64,000 bases of DNA from JAEUIG01 sp046349775 (GTDB taxonomy: Bacteria; Planctomycetota; Planctomycetia; Planctomycetales; Planctomycetaceae), in the NCBI GenBank assembly GCA_046349775.1, contig JAXMBS010000001.1:62001-126000 (forward strand). Reading direction: 5' to 3'. Both the position numbers and the translations under genes were made by a program. The notes below the pieces were generated by a model that saw only the letters and a list, made by a program, of their open reading frames with translations, made no database searches and had not been told where the DNA came from. Below, one piece after another: positions 41,390 to 53,638 of this stretch. The first letter of the stretch is position 1. Each line of letters starts with the position of its first letter.

Positions 41390-43186
41390 TCATTGTTTCG
41401 CTGACTTGAGCAGATACGCGTCGGCGAAGACGACGTGGTCGCCGACGTCGTGCGCTCGCCGAAGTCGACTTCGAGCGCAGCTTTGATTTCTGTGCGATGT
41501 CCAGATCGACGGTCTGGACGGCGGTGGTCGCCGTCAGCGCGGGGACTTCCAGGATGACGTTGCCGTCGGCGAGGACGCGGACGGTGGCGTTGCCGAGGTC
41601 GCCTTCCGGGCGCTGGAGGCCGAGCTGGCAACGGAAGCGGTCGTAGCCGGCGGCGAGGTCGTATTCGAGGATGGTCCGCGAGTGCAGGCAGAGGCCGCGT
41701 TCGTAGTCCTGCTGGGCGATGCGCAGGGGCGTGCCGGAGGTGGAGGTGTCTGTGCGGAAGGGAATGATGCGGTCGAACCAGGGGGTTTGCTCGACGGTGG
41801 CGGGAGTGAGCGCTGAGAGCCACTGCATCGCGCCGTTCATGACGTGCGCTTCGCCGACCGACGCGCGCGGCAGCGTGACGGGCGTGTGCCAGGCAGTTTC
41901 GAACGTGGAATTGTCGGCGTCGAGCGAGCGGGCGTGGACCGGGAGGCGTGCGCCGCCGGGGAGACGCAGTTCGAGGTAGGCGCCCTCGGGGGCCGGCAGC
42001 TTGTCTCCCTTGAGGACGATGCCGACGACGCGCTCCAGCTTGATGGTGCGCTCCATCTCCTGGTAGACGAACTTGAGTGAGTCCTGCGTGGTACCGACGA
42101 CGGTGCCGGAAACGCGCTGGACCTGGCCGGCGGCGTTCTTGGCGTAGACGGAGTCGATGTCTGCCGGCTCATCCTTGCGGTCGACGGTCAGTTCACCGGA
42201 GGCGACGGGCGTCGACCAGAGCTCGCGGAGAGCGGTGCGCGGGACGTTCAGGTTCAGCGTGTCGGGACCGAGCTTGATGGCGAACTGGGCGCCGTCCTGG
42301 TTCCAGCCGGTGAGGGCGCCGCGCGCTTCGCCGTGCGGCGCGAGCGTGAGTTTCCAGTCGTTGGGGCGCGGGGCGGTGACGACTGGCGAGAGCCAGCGGG
42401 GGGTCGCGCCGATGTGGAGCTGGCTGCCGCCATCGGACTTCAGATGGAACGTGTACTCGCCGTCGCTGGGGACCTTGATGTAGCCGGTGTAGACGATGGC
42501 GAACGGCTTGTCCTGCGGACCGACACCGGGATGGATCATCGGCGAGCGGCCGTTCTGCGTGACGGGTTGCATGCGGATTTCGCGGACGGAGCGCACCTCG
42601 CGGGCCTGCTTCCAGGACGACATGCGGAAGTTGATGCCGTTGTCGGTCTTCGGGGGGGCCTCAGGGAGCCTCAGGCCGTCGGCGTCGAGCATCGACGACG
42701 GGCCGGGATCGAACTCGGTGTCGGCGAGGCGATAGAGCATTTCGCGAGTGACGTCAGTCCGTGCGACGCCGGGGCCTTCGTATTGCAGTTGCAGCATGGC
42801 GCCGCCGGTCGCATGCCAGTACGGGAGCGAGAACTGGTGAAAGCCGGCCTTCAGCTTGATCTTGCCGGACTTCTCCTGCTGCGACTCGGCCCGTTCGTTG
42901 TCGACGACAAGGATGCCTTGCGGCGCTGTCCACTCCGGGGGGAGGAGACGTATTGAGCGCAATGTTTCGATCGCGATTGTTTCGACCGGCGGATCACCGG
43001 TGGGATCGAACACGAGTTGGCCGTCCTGGATCGACTGCACATCGCCGGCGCGCACCGAGCCGTCGATTTGGACAATCTCATCGGCCGCCAACCTTGCCTG
43101 AACGGCCAGGCAAGAGCACAGAAGAACAACAATTGAGAAGCGGCAGTGTTTGTCGTCCTTCGTGTCCTTTGTGCCCTTCTGTTCAA
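41390..43186 (-). CDS. PA14/NPCBM-domain secreted protein, indels near both ends
   Basis: A secreted protein of about 590 residues. A hydrophobic export segment (FSIVVLLCSCLAVQARLAA) precedes DEIVQIDGSVRAGDVQSIQD. A PA14 domain follows (FAIVYTGYIKVPSDGEYTFH, LKSDGGSQLHIG), then an NPCBM/NEW2 domain (GTPLRIAQQDYERGLCLHSR, YDLAAGYDRFRCQLGLQ). Both domains are carbohydrate-binding modules. The last 30 residues need two frame changes (near 41490 and 41450) to end DAYLLKSAKQ at 41390. The start is unresolved: a TTG at 43186 needs a shift, and the in-frame upstream sequence is only microrepeat. It is probably cell-surface. Confidence 0.75.
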
Positions 43187-43323
43187 ACTTTCTTTTCGTG
43201 GAAAACAAAAGGGGTTTACAGAAGGTCACGAAGGGCACGAAGAATATGCCGCCGACGCGCGTTGTGAAGTGTGCGCGGTGAAAGAAAGGCCTGGCCGTTG
43301 AGACGGTGTGTCCCAGTTGGACG

Positions 43324-44025
43324 TTACTTCGCATTGTTGGTCTCGGCGGCGGGGGCCGGGGTAGCGCGCGACAGCTTGCGGAAGTAGTCGGCCAGGATTT
43401 CGTCGTAGCCGGCGGGGAAGCCGTCGGTTTGCGACTGGAGGATCTTTTCGCGCTCCTTCGGCGTGAGCTCGGCCCACTTGCGACCATCCTGCTGCGGCGT
43501 GCGCATCGGGCCGCGGCGGTCCTTACCGGTGCGCAGCGTGGAGGCTTCGGCCGGACGGCTCGGGTTCTGACCGCCTCCACCGCCGCTGCCTTTGCAGGCC
43601 TTTTCGAGCAGATCGATCATCGTGTCGAGCCGGTCGATGATCTGCGGCTGGGTGAACTCGGCCGGCGGATGCGTGCGGCCCACGTCGAGGTCGGCGATGG
43701 CGGAGTTCATGTCGCCTTCGATGGCGCCGAACGGGTCGTTGAGCCACTTCTCGTCGCCGAAGACGTCCGGCAACGTGTACTGCGACGGGTCGAAGTTCTC
43801 GATCGGGCGCAGATTCGGCTTTGAGTCTGGCTGAGCGGTCGGAGTGGTCGCGACGGGATCATCAAACGCCGGTGCCACGGCGGTTGCGAGAAAGAAGAAA
43901 GCCACCGAGAACACCGAGGACACAGAGATAGGGATGTTTCTGCGCATTTCTAGGTGACCTCTGTGACCTCGGTGGCAAATCAATTCTGGTTTTGACTGTC
44001 GGATGTGCTGGGGATTCGTTTTCAT
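43324..44025 (-). CDS. Hypothetical exported protein
   Basis: A 233-residue protein whose ATG overlaps the upstream stop (ATGA at 44022-44025) after a strong GGAGGAGG ribosome site. An alternative start at 43947 (MRRNIPISVSSVFSVAFFFL) begins directly at a good signal peptide; the extra 26 residues (including CHRGHRGHLE) come from the ACAGAGGTCAC microrepeat. The mature part has FDPSQYTLPDVFGDEKWLND, a Gly-rich segment (KGSGGGGGQNP) and a C-terminal helix KWAELTPKEREKILQSQTDG followed by EILADYFRKLSR, a pattern common near planctomycete DUF4175-type genes. The function is unknown. Confidence 0.75.
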   Translation of the reverse strand: MKTNPQHIRQSKPELICHRGHRGHLEMRRNIPISVSSVFSVAFFFLATAVAPAFDDPVATTPTAQPDSKPNLRPIENFDPSQYTLPDVFGDEKWLNDPFGAIEGDMNSAIADLDVGRTHPPAEFTQPQIIDRLDTMIDLLEKACKGSGGGGGQNPSRPAEASTLRTGKDRRGPMRTPQQDGRKWAELTPKEREKILQSQTDGFPAGYDEILADYFRKLSRATPAPAAETNNAK

Positions 44026-45422
44026 TCGCCACCTCCTCCGGAGAATTCCTGATCGAGCCGGCGCGTGATTTCGCGGAGTTCGGACTGGCGGCTGCTTAAC
44101 GGCTCGGCGAGGGTCTGGCGCTCGGGGTCGGCGACTTCACGCTCGTCGACTTCCTCGGTCTTGGTGTGCAGCGTGTCCTGCATCCAGCGGAGCATTTTGA
44201 CTTCGGCGAGGAGCTTGTTGAGGTTGCCTTTGCAGCCGGCGCATTGCGACGGCTGTCCGGGGGACGGCTTGCGCGAGGCCACTTTGAGGGCGTCGAGCAG
44301 GGCCTGGAGGTCGTCCTCGATCTGCTGTTCAACGGCGATGACTTCGGCGTTGGCGACTCCCTTGGCGAGGTTCTCCGAGACCGACAGCATGCGGTCGCGG
44401 ACTGCGCGGAGCGCAACGGGCAAGACGACGCTGAACTCCGTCAGCTCGGTGAGCTCGAGCGACTTGTCGCAGAGAGCGACGATTTCGTTCTCGCTCGTTG
44501 CCAGTCGCCGGACGGCCTGGACCGCCGTTTCGCGGCGCTCGGCGACGCGCGGGGCGAGGTTTTCCGTGGTGCCGCGGACCTGGCGCTGCTGCGCGATCAT
44601 GGCCGTCAGGTGTTCCATGACCTGCTGGCGGACGAGGGCTTCGAGTTCCTTGCGGAGTGCGAGTTCTGCTTCGGACAGGTTCTTCGATGCCTCCTGCAAC
44701 TTGGCGAGAGCGGACTGCTGTTCGGGCGTGGCTTCCTTGGGTTTCGACTGGCCGAGTTTGCCGGCCGCGTTCCCCATGCAGGACCCGGCGCCGGCGAGTG
44801 AGCCGCAGGCGCCGGCTGTCGCGGCGCCGAAGGATTTCACGAACTGCTCCAGCTCGCCGGCGGCGCGCTGATTCCGCTGTTCGTTGGCTTCCAGCGGTTT
44901 GAGTTCGTTGGGTTTCAGTTCGGTCGCTTTCGACTGGTTCTCGGTCTGATTGAGCTGGTTCTGTTCTTTTTCGATCAGCTTCGCGAGCTGCTGCTGCGCT
45001 TCGCGGAGCTTGCGCAACTGTTCGAGCTTGAGCTCCAGATCGATGTTGGCGCTCAGCAGCAGACGCTTGAGCTCTTCAAGCTGCTTGATGATCTGCTGCT
45101 GCTGCGAGCTGGCCTGTTCGAGCCGCAGCGAGGCGAGCAGTTCGGACGCTTCCGACATGTGGTCCGCGATCAGTTCCTCGCGAGCCTTCTGCACGCCGAG
45201 GAGCAGGCGGGCGGAGTCTTCCGGCTGGGCCTCGCGAATGAGGTTCGCCAGGCGGAACATGCGTTCCTCCAGCTCCTGCATGTGGGCGCGGGCTTTTTCC
45301 TGGCTGAATTTGATTTCGGCGTTTTTCTCGACCTTTTCGGTCTTCTCCTGCGCTCCGCCGGTGCGCGTGAGTGCTAGCGCCAACAGCGCCGCCATACAGG
45401 AAAGTACAAGCTGTCTGAACAT
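44022..45422 (-). CDS. Exported long coiled-coil protein
   Basis: About 466 residues from MFRQLVLSCMAALLALALTR, a signal peptide. The mature part is nearly all coiled coil: ARAHMQELEERMFRLANLIR, QQQQIIKQLEELKRLLLSAN and EKEQNQLNQTENQSKA. A central CGSLAGAGSCMG segment and a CAGCKG pair (near 44240) could hold disulfides or metal. It is translationally coupled to the following gene and lies in the gene order DUF4175-like, coiled-coil, exported protein. It is probably a periplasmic scaffold. No enzymatic motif is seen. Confidence 0.75.
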   Translation of the reverse strand: MFRQLVLSCMAALLALALTRTGGAQEKTEKVEKNAEIKFSQEKARAHMQELEERMFRLANLIREAQPEDSARLLLGVQKAREELIADHMSEASELLASLRLEQASSQQQQIIKQLEELKRLLLSANIDLELKLEQLRKLREAQQQLAKLIEKEQNQLNQTENQSKATELKPNELKPLEANEQRNQRAAGELEQFVKSFGAATAGACGSLAGAGSCMGNAAGKLGQSKPKEATPEQQSALAKLQEASKNLSEAELALRKELEALVRQQVMEHLTAMIAQQRQVRGTTENLAPRVAERRETAVQAVRRLATSENEIVALCDKSLELTELTEFSVVLPVALRAVRDRMLSVSENLAKGVANAEVIAVEQQIEDDLQALLDALKVASRKPSPGQPSQCAGCKGNLNKLLAEVKMLRWMQDTLHTKTEEVDEREVADPERQTLAEPLSSRQSELREITRRLDQEFSGGGGE

Positions 45423-45480
45423 GTCACTGGCTCCTGAACATGCCCGTTGTTGAACCACACTAGCTTAAAAGGCTTTTAGC

Positions 45481-45544
45481 CACAGAGATCACCGAGGGCA
45501 CAGAGGTCTAAGACATTTCCACATAACTCTCGGTGATCTCTGTG
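45481..45544. terminator. Perfect 16-base-stem hairpin
   Basis: CACAGAGATCACCGAG (45481-45496) and CTCGGTGATCTCTGTG (45529-45544) are exact reverse complements with a 32-base loop. They lie between the DUF4175-like and coiled-coil genes. The element belongs to the CACAGAGGTCACCGAGG microrepeat family also at 43.9 kb. Confidence 0.55.
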
Positions 45545-45559
45545 ACCTCGGTGGCAAAT

Positions 45560-47859
45560 CTACTGATCAAAGATGGATTCGGTTTGGGTGCGGCGGAGTT
45601 CGTCGGTTTTTTCGCGGACGCTTTTTTCGAGCTGGATGACGCTGTTGAGCTGATTGACGACGTCAATGAAGCTGTCCCATTGAGCCATGTTATCGAGGAT
45701 GGAGTTCAGCGCCTTCACGATTGTCTCCTGGCGCTCGATGATCGGGTCGAACGGGTCAGGCTGGGGGCCGGTTTGGGATTCGAGCGCCTGGCGCTGTTGC
45801 TCAAGCTCCTGGTCGTAGAGCCGCTGCATGGGGGAGAGGATGGTTTCCTCGATGAGTCGCCAGATTTCTTCACCGCCGAGCTTGTTGAGCCGCATCTCGA
45901 CGACCGTTTCGCGCAGCTCGCGATGGACGTTGCCGACTTCGCGGCGGATGAGCTGATGCGTGCGGAGCAGCTCGGGGGCTTCGTTGGGGATGGTCGCGGT
46001 CGGCAGGTGGTCGCGGAGTGATTCGGCCTGGTCGGTGGCTTTTCGGAGCCGGGCGCGGAGCTGTTGCTGACGAGCGAGGATTTCGCGGAAGAGTTCTTCG
46101 GGGCGGACGACGCGGATCACGAGTTGCCGCGACGTGGCGGTCTGCTCGCCGGTGAAGCAGTCATCGGTCGCGGTCGCGCTGATGACGACTGTGCGGCCGG
46201 GGGTGAGATTGCGCGGCGAAAGTTCGAGTTCGATGTTGTGATCGATGCTGGCGGCGACGCCGGTTTCGGGTTGTTCGTAGACGGTGCGCGACTCCGGGGT
46301 GAGGACTTCGGGGGGCGGCTGGTCAGACTTCTTCTCTCCGGTCTCCCAGTCGGGGTTGAGGCGCGTTCATCTGTCGGCGTGGTTGTGGTGGCGCGCTTGG
46401 CTGGCTCCGTTGCTGCGGCGTCTTTCTTTGTCTCGGATTCTGAATCTGGTTTCGGCGCGTTGTCTCCCTGCTCTTTGGAGTCGATGCCTTCGGCGATGCG
46501 GATGGCGAGGTCGATCTTCTTGATGTCGAAGTCGTCTCGCGCGGTGATGGCCAGCGGAATGGTGGCGCTTGGGGTGACGCGGAGGCGGGTAGCGGATGCT
46601 GATGCGGGGGGACGGTCGGGGAGCAGGCCGATGCTGACGCCGCGCTGGTGCGACGCGAATGCGATATCACGGCCGTGGAGCGTGAGGCAGGCCTGGACCG
46701 GTTCGTTGTGCGTCCACTCGGCGCGGAAGTGGGTTGCGTCGATCGGCTGAAGTCCAGCGGGGGCACCGGTGACCGCGCTCGACTCGATGCGCGCGACGGG
46801 GACGTTGGTTTCGACGGTGAGGGCGGCGGTGGTGCGCGGGGAGAGTCGCACGCGCTGCCTTCGGAGCCGGTAGAAGGTGTAGGGCGAACGGCTGCCGGAT
46901 CGCGGGCACTTTGCGAACGAAGTTCGAGGGCGGCGATTTTGGGGCGATCGACCGGGACGATCTGGAACGGGGCGGTGCGGCCGTCGCCGCCCCAGACAGG
47001 GAGCGTCGTAGGGGACCTGGACGGGGGGGAGTTCGTAGCGGAAGTCGCCGGGGGCGAAGCGCGCGTGAGGGTGAGGAGTGTCGTCGCTACCGGATTCTGT
47101 TCGGACACGGAGCCAGACGGTTTCGGTCGGTTGGGCGGCGTCGGTGACGCGGACCTGGAGGCTGACCGGCTCGCCGCGCGGGACGATCAGTTTTCCATTT
47201 TCGACGCCGACGACTTCGAGTTGGGTGTCGCGCGGCCAGGGGCGGTCGGAGCCGGCGAACCAGCGCTCGGCCCACAAGCGGGCGACGCCGGGGTAGGCCA
47301 TGCCGAATGCTGCCGGGACGGCGAGGGCCATTGCGAGGCCGACGAGGCACCAGGCGAGGTGACGGCGGTTGAGGCCGGAGCGGAAGTCGACCGGCTGCAG
47401 GGCTTCGTAGCTGCGGCGCACGGCGCGTTCGATGAGCAGCGGAGGATGCATCGGCGGGCTGCGAGGAGCAGGTCGGCAGTTGGAGGACGCTGGCGACTTT
47501 GGGGGCGATTCGCAGCGGGGCGGCCCCGATGACCCGGCGTCGTCGAGCGCGGCGGCGACTTCGATCGGCGAGAGGATTGACAGGGAGCGGAGCATCCAGC
47601 GGTAGGCGACGTAGGCCATGACGGCCGTGGCGACGAGAGCCGTGCAAATGCGGGCGGGGAGGGAGAGTTCAGGCGTTGCCAGTCGAGGAGCAGGGTGAGG
47701 GCGGCGAGCGCGACGAGGGTGGCGGCGAGGCGGGCGGCGCCTTCGGCCGCGACGTGAGTGCGGATAGCGCGGCGCAGGGCGTCGAGCCGCGAGACGAGGG
47801 CGTCGCGGAGGTCGGCGAAGTCGGTCGGGACGGCGCTGGATTGTTCAGATCATCGGCAT
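45560..47859 (-). pseudogene. DUF4175-like membrane/coiled-coil protein, frameshifted
   Basis: About 760 residues. N-terminal membrane helices (LAATLVALAALTLLLDW, then AYVAYRWMLRSLSILSPIEV, then LAWCLVGLAMALAVPAAFGM) are followed by repeated beta-rich domains: DTQLEVVGVENGKLIVPRGE, PVSLQVRVTDAAQPTETVWL and TVETNVPVARIESSAVTGAP. A long helical C-terminus follows (ILARQQQLRARLRKATDQAE, VHRELRETVVEMRLNKLGGE), ending ESIFDQ. The layout is that of the DUF4175-type proteins that follow BatA/VWA genes in planctomycetes. Frame changes occur near 47.75, 47.5, 47.0 and 46.2 kb. The start is taken as the ATG at 47859, seven bases after the upstream stop. Confidence 0.6.
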
Positions 47860-47866
47860 CGTTTTC

Positions 47867-50241
47867 TCAGGTCCACTCGGCGACGAGCAGCACGAAAATG
47901 GTGCCCATGAGGGCAGGTGCGTCCCAGATTTCCTGGCGGTCTTCGAGGGCGCGGCGGACCTTGCCGATCGCGAACGAGGCGGGAATCTGTTTTGCCTGAT
48001 CAGGCTCGAAGACGCGCCCGCCGGTGGCCTCGGCGAGGCTCTGGAGGGCGCCGCGATCGAGGATCAGGTTTTCGAATTCGACGTCGGGCAGTTGCACTTC
48101 AATTGGGAGGGTGGCGGCGGTTTCGCCGGCCGCTTCGTCGCCCATCCAAACGCGGACGAAGTAGGTGCCGGGACGCGGGGCGGGGAAACTGGCGGCGTAG
48201 ACGCCGTCGTCTTCGCGGGTGAGGGTGAGGGAGACGGGGTCGTCGTCGGCGTGTTCGACTTCGCCGTGCAGGGCGTCGAGGCCGGGTTCGACGGCGGAGA
48301 CGTCGTGGAAGCGGGCGATGACGCGGACGTCGCTGTTGGGTTTGTAGGTGGGTTGGGGAGTGGTGACGCGGAAGGGGTATTCGCCGCCGAGCTGTTTGTT
48401 GCAGCCGGCGTCGACGACTTGCGCTGAAGCCGTCGAAGAACTGGTCGTCGAGGAACCGCCAGCGGTAGGTGCTGTCGAAGCCGAGGAAGATGACGCGGCC
48501 GGGGCCGACGAGGTGCGTGGCGAGGAGGACTTCGGGCCGTATTCGTTGCGCATGCGAGGATCGCCGTGGACGGCGAGGACGGTGCGGCAGGTTTCGCCGC
48601 GTGACCGAGAAGTGCCAGTACATGCCGGGAGGCTTTCGACGATGCGGCGGTTGGCTTCGGCGTCGGCGGCGAAGGGTGAGGATGGGGTCGGTCAGGCCGA
48701 GCTCAGTGACTTCGAGCCGCCACAGGGTGCGTGCGCTCGAGACGCATCTGGATTTCGGAGCGGAAGAGGCCCGCTTCGCGGACGACCGGGAGCAGGTGAG
48801 CCAGTCCATGGCGGGATCCCCCTGCCGGTCGAAGGCGGCGGCTGTCTGGAATTCGCCGGCGATGTAGATCAGTCCGCCGCCGGCTTTGGAGACGAAGTTC
48901 GTGAGCAGCTCGGGAAAGTTCGCGGGCCAACGTGCCGGGTCGGGGTCGTAAAGGACGACGCAGTCGTAGTCGTTGAGTTCTTCCTGTGTCACCGGCAAGC
49001 GTTGGATCGGGCTGTCGCCGGGTTGCTCGTAGTCTTCGTCGGCCGACATGAGCCAGGAGGACACTTCGATGCCGCGGTCGCGATAGAAGGAGTTGCGGAG
49101 GAACTGCACTTCGGGGAACGTCGAGCCGGCGATAAACAGCACGCGGAGACGCTGGCGGATGAGGCGGACTTCGGCGCGGCCGGTGTTGTCGTCGTCCGAG
49201 AGCTCGCCGCCGGTGTCGATGAGGCTGACGCGGAACTCCAGCTTGGCCGGGCGCGGCTCGTTGAACTCGTGCGTGACCTGTTGCAGCGCGCCGTCCATGC
49301 CGAGGACGAGCGGCTCGCGGACGAATTCGACCCAGTCGCCGCCGTTGCGACGCTGTTCGATGAGCAGCGTGGCGGAGACCGTCCTGCATGCGCGCGACTG
49401 CAGGTGGACGGTGGACGATTGGGGTCGCCGATGAAGGCGACCAGGTTGGCTTCGACCTCGGTAATTTCGACGTTGCGCCGGGCCGTGTTCGTGCCGACGG
49501 CGACGGAAGGGCGGCGATGCCTTCGTCGGCCGCGAGTTTCGTGGCTTCGTCCAGCGGCTGGCCGGCGGTGGACTGGCCGTCGGTGACGAGGACGATGCCG
49601 GCGACGAACAGCTGGCGCTGGCGATCATGGCCTGCTGGAGGGCGTCGCCGATGGCGGTGGTTTCGCCGTGGGGTTCAAGCAGGTGGTGGCAGCCGGGTCG
49701 AAAGTGTCGCCGAGGGCAGGAAGTCGAAGGAGCGGACCTGGACGGTGTGGTCGCCGTTGGCCTCAAGGGCCTTGACGAAGTCGGGCGTGAGTAGTTTCTG
49801 GACGAGGTCGAGGCGGCGACGCTGCAGGCGGTGACCTTCGATGCCTTTGTCGAGCTTGAAGGATTGGACGACGCGCTGGGCGGCGGATTCGTCGCGCCAG
49901 GCGTCGCGGGAGCGACATGGATTCGGAGTCATCATCGACCAGCACGAGCACCTGCGAGGGGATGAACTCTTCGCGGCTGAGGACGATGATCGGCTCGAAC
50001 AGCATGCAGGCGGCGAGGGCGACGGCGGCGAGGCGGAGACCCATCAGCAGGGCGGCGGCCGGCGGAGACGTGCAGCAGCTCACGGCGATAGAGCCACCAG
50101 AGGCCGACGACGATGCCGAGGAGGGCGGCGAGGACCAGGAGCATGCGATCGCCGCGGCGGCGAGCCAGTCGAGCGACCAGCGGCCGCCTTCGGCCCAGGT
50201 CGTCAGCCGATGCCAAACAGGATTTCAATCCACCGCTGCAT
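47867..50241 (-). pseudogene. Membrane protein with VWA/glutamine-amidotransferase-like region, frameshifted
   Basis: About 790 residues in pieces. The start is MQRWIEILFGIG with several membrane helices (LLMGLRLAAVALAACMLFEP). A VWA-like region has VLVLVDDDSESMSL and EPHGETTAIGDALQQAM, with the metal-ion site degraded. A beta-sandwich follows (RPAKLEFRVSLIDTGGELSD), then a class I GATase-like domain (LRVLFIAGSTFPEVQFLRNS, LPVTQEELNDYDCVVLYDPD, GGGLIYIAGEF) and a C-terminal helix (APALMGTIFVLLVAEWT). This matches the large membrane protein downstream of BatA-like genes in planctomycete moxR clusters. Many indels are present. Confidence 0.6.
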
Positions 50242-50589
50242 GACTTCGGCCGGACGAAAGAATTGAACAGGAGGTAACGGAGGGAACAGGGTCAAGGAGA
50301 TCAAACTCGGAACACGATGCTTTAGAGAACTCCGACTGGATGAAATGAGGAAGCCGGGACTTATCGACGACAGTTCATTTTGATTGCAGCTGAATGGGGA
50401 AGGCAGAGGATAGGAATCAAGGAGAAAGGAGTCTGATTGCCGTCTCCTGCTTTCCTGGCCCTGCATTCACAGGCTTCCCGCTGATCTCGCGAAGTTGTTG
50501 CATTGTTGGATGGGATGGTGACACGTCCTGTGCCTTGCTCTGTTTCTCTGTTACCTCCTGTTTTTCCTTTATTCGATCAGGAAGGTGTG
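50242..50589. other. Gap between VWA/GATase-like and BatA-like genes
   Basis: About 350 bases with lower GC than the neighbours. There are open frames in all directions but no protein-like block. It contains GGGAAGGCAGAGGATAGG- and TTGCATTGTTGGATGG-type sequence. I see no hairpin of the known families. Confidence 0.35.
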
Positions 50590-52723
50590 CTAGCGGATGC
50601 GGCCGACCCAGCAGGCGGGCAACTTTCGAGGCCGAAGGAAGCCGAGAACGCCGAACATGAGGTAACGCCAGAGTTCGTTGCCGGTGGTGGCGATGTCTTT
50701 GGCGTTGGGGGGCGACTTCGATCACTTTGGGGGTGGGGGCGCTGAAGTAGGTCAGGTCGGCGGTGGTCAGACGCTGCTGGCGGGCGTCGTTCCATTCGGC
50801 ATTGATGGCGAAGGATTCGGACCGGAGGTCTGCGGCGGATTCGTCCCAGCGGGCGGTGTAGACGCGGCGGCGTGGGTTTGCGTTGTGAAGAGGCGCGGGC
50901 ATGCGAAGTCGGTGCGGTCGACAGGGAGCGTGAGCTCATCGGCGCTTGTCGGGCGTGGCGGTGAATTCCGCGGCGCGCTTGCGGCTGGGAACAGGTGCGG
51001 ACGATGGGCTCGCCGCAGATGAGGATGGCACCGGTTTCGGCGCAGGCCGCGACCACTTGGGCGGCGAGGCGCATGGCGAGGACGAAGCTGGCTTCGACGG
51101 GCCAGTCGCTCCAGGCGCGGTCGGCGGTGACAGTCCAGAGGAGGACGCGGCCTTTGCCGAATTGCTTTTCGACGAGCGCGGGGGACTGCTGCGGATCGTT
51201 CCAGCGTGCGAGGACGCGAACGGCGGCGTGGTCGCCTTCGCTGAGCTGGACGTCGGCGAAGCGCTTGGGGCGGACGCGCGAGAGGGCTTCGGGGGTGAGC
51301 TTGCCAAGCATGGCGATGGGAGAATCGGCCAGCGGTTCGAGGACGAGGCCGGTGACTTCGGCGTCACGGAATTGGACCAAGCGCGCTGGGAGGAGGCCGC
51401 TGCCCATCGCGGTCGAGGAGTCGGTTGAATTCTTCGACGTCGATCTGGTCGCCGACGAACAGCATCAGGCCGGTGCCGGCGGCGACGAAGCCGGCTTCGA
51501 GCTCCGCGACGCGCGTCGGGGTGAGACCGGCGACATTGGCGAGGACGATGATGTCGAGGCGCTTGAGCGGCTGTTCGAGCCATTCGCTGCTGATGAGGCA
51601 GGTGGCCTGCCAGGCGGCGTTGCCGGCCGTGAGGGCGACTCGAGGAAGTCGGTTTCGCTTTCGAACGGCTGAACGCCGGGGTCGCCGTCAACGAGCGTGA
51701 CGGCGACGTCGCGGCGGACGACGACCATCAGGCGGCGTGTCATCGGCCGGGAAAGGGTGTCGGCCGGCAACTGGAGCGCGACATGATGCTGGCCCGGTTC
51801 GTCAAAGGTGAGCGTGATGGGGACATCGACGGTGGCGTCAGTGTCGATGGCGGGCGAGAGGGTTTGCGTGGCGTCGTCGAACGGTCAGGATCGCCTGCTC
51901 GGACTGCAGCGGTTCGGCGCGCTGACGTTGCGGATGGTGGCGGTGAACGTGACGGGCGTGTGGACCAGTGCCAGTGGGCTGGACTGGACCAGACTCGGCG
52001 ATGAAGCGATCACCACCGGCGGGATCGGCATCAACGTCGAAGATGCGGTTGGTGGTCATGCGTTTTCCCAGCGCGTGCCGAGTTCGGCCGACTCGCCACT
52101 CCAGCCGGCGGCCAGAGGTCGGTGATGAGGAGGACGTCGCGGATCGGGTAGACGGCCGTCTGCAGGTGCCGTCGACGGCCACCGAGGATCGACGGCCAGT
52201 GGCTGGCGGACTGTCGGACCTGGAGTTGGCGGATGGATTCGCGAGTCGGGCTCCTGGGCTGCGTCAGGCTGGGCGTGGCGGACGAGCGGCGCGTCGGAAG
52301 CAGGACGTGCGGATGACGGTGATGTCCTGCTCGCCGAGGGCGTCGAGGATCTGGACGGCGACCTCTTTTGCGCGATCGAAGGACGCCTGGCCGTTGGTTT
52401 GGCCGACGTGCTGAGGGAATCGTCAATGACGATGACACGGCTGGCGGCCGCGGACGTCGAGGAAGCCGGCGAGGTTCATGCCGGAACCGACCGGCCGCGG
52501 CGACGGCGAGGATGATGAAAGGCGCGAGGACGGCCAGCGTGCGGAGGGCGAGGAGCAGCCATTGTTCGAGCCTGAGGCGCCGGCGATTGGTTTGATCGTC
52601 AGCTTCAGGTACTTCATCGGCGCTGATCGACGCGGACGAACCGCCGTCCGGTTGAGCAGGTGAATGATGATCGGGGCGCTGGCCAGGACGAGGCCGGCGA
52701 GCATCATCGGAGCGAGGAAGCTC
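50590..52723 (-). pseudogene. BatA-like membrane protein with VWA domain, frameshifted
   Basis: About 710 residues in many frames. It begins with a BatA (aerotolerance) N-terminal domain: MSFLAPMMLAGLVLASAPII and IHLLNRTAVRPRRSAPMKYL. A VWA-like region follows (SVIVIDDSLSTSA-type sequence, KEVAVQILDALGEQDITVIR), then cell-surface beta domains. The end is a membrane helix, NELWRYLMFGVLGFL, before WVGRIR. Its ATG overlaps the DUF58 stop (ATGA at 52720-52723). In this operon type MoxR is thought to act as a chaperone for the VWA proteins. The whole frame is riddled with indels. Confidence 0.65.
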
Positions 52724-53638
52724 ATGGGCGGCGGCCTCCTGTTCGTCGCGGCAGGGCCGACATCCGGCCGCAGTGCCGCGTCGGCCCGCGCTTGCTGCCG
52801 CACGTGGAGGAAGTGGCTAAGCACGCCGCCGAGGTCGTCGTCGGTGAACAGCCGCACGTAGTCGATGCCGCAATACTGGCAGCGCTCGCGGACGGACTTT
52901 CATGAAGGTTTCCATCGCCGTGCGGTACGCCGACTGGAAGGCCCACGGCTCGGCGAACAGTTCTTCCGTCCCTTCGATGTCCTTGAAGATCACCGAGTCC
53001 TTGAACAGCAGTCGATTTCGTCGCGGTGCAGAACGTGAATCAGGACGATCTCGTGTGCAGAGTGCTGGAGCTTGCCGAGTGAGTCGTAGAGACGGTCCAG
53101 CGGCGTGAAGATCGGAGAAGACGAGAACCAGCCCGCGACGCGAAGCTGTCGGCGATCGCCGAGATGGCGCTTGCCGATGTCGGTCTCGCCGGCGAGCTCG
53201 ACGGACTCCAGCAGTTCGACGAGCTTCATCAGTTGTGAGGCGGTGCCGCTGGGGGGCAATTCACGCGTGACTTTGGCGCCGACGACAGCGGCGCCAACGG
53301 CGTCGCGTTGGCGCAGCAGCACGGCGGCCAACGAAGAGGCGGCGGTGGCGGCGGTGTGGAACTTTGTGACTTGTGTGCCGTAGCGCATCGAGGCGGAGGC
53401 GTCGATGAGCAGCCAGGCGCGGAGATTGGATTCTTCTTCGAAGCGTTTGATGTAGAAGCGGTCGGAGCGTGCGAAGGCGCGCCAGTCGAGACCCTTGAGG
53501 TCGTCGCCGGGGGTGTAGCTGCGGTAGTCGGCGAACTCCGGAGAGTGTCCGTGCAGGGGGCTGCGGTGCAGACCCGAGACGCTGCCTTCCTTCGGCTGTC
53601 CGGCGCGGAACCCGATCGCCGCCAGCCGCCCGATCACA

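Noticed and set aside
48348..49586. 412-residue plus-strand open frame
   Set aside because: Antisense of the VWA/GATase-like gene; the composition is typical of a high-GC shadow.
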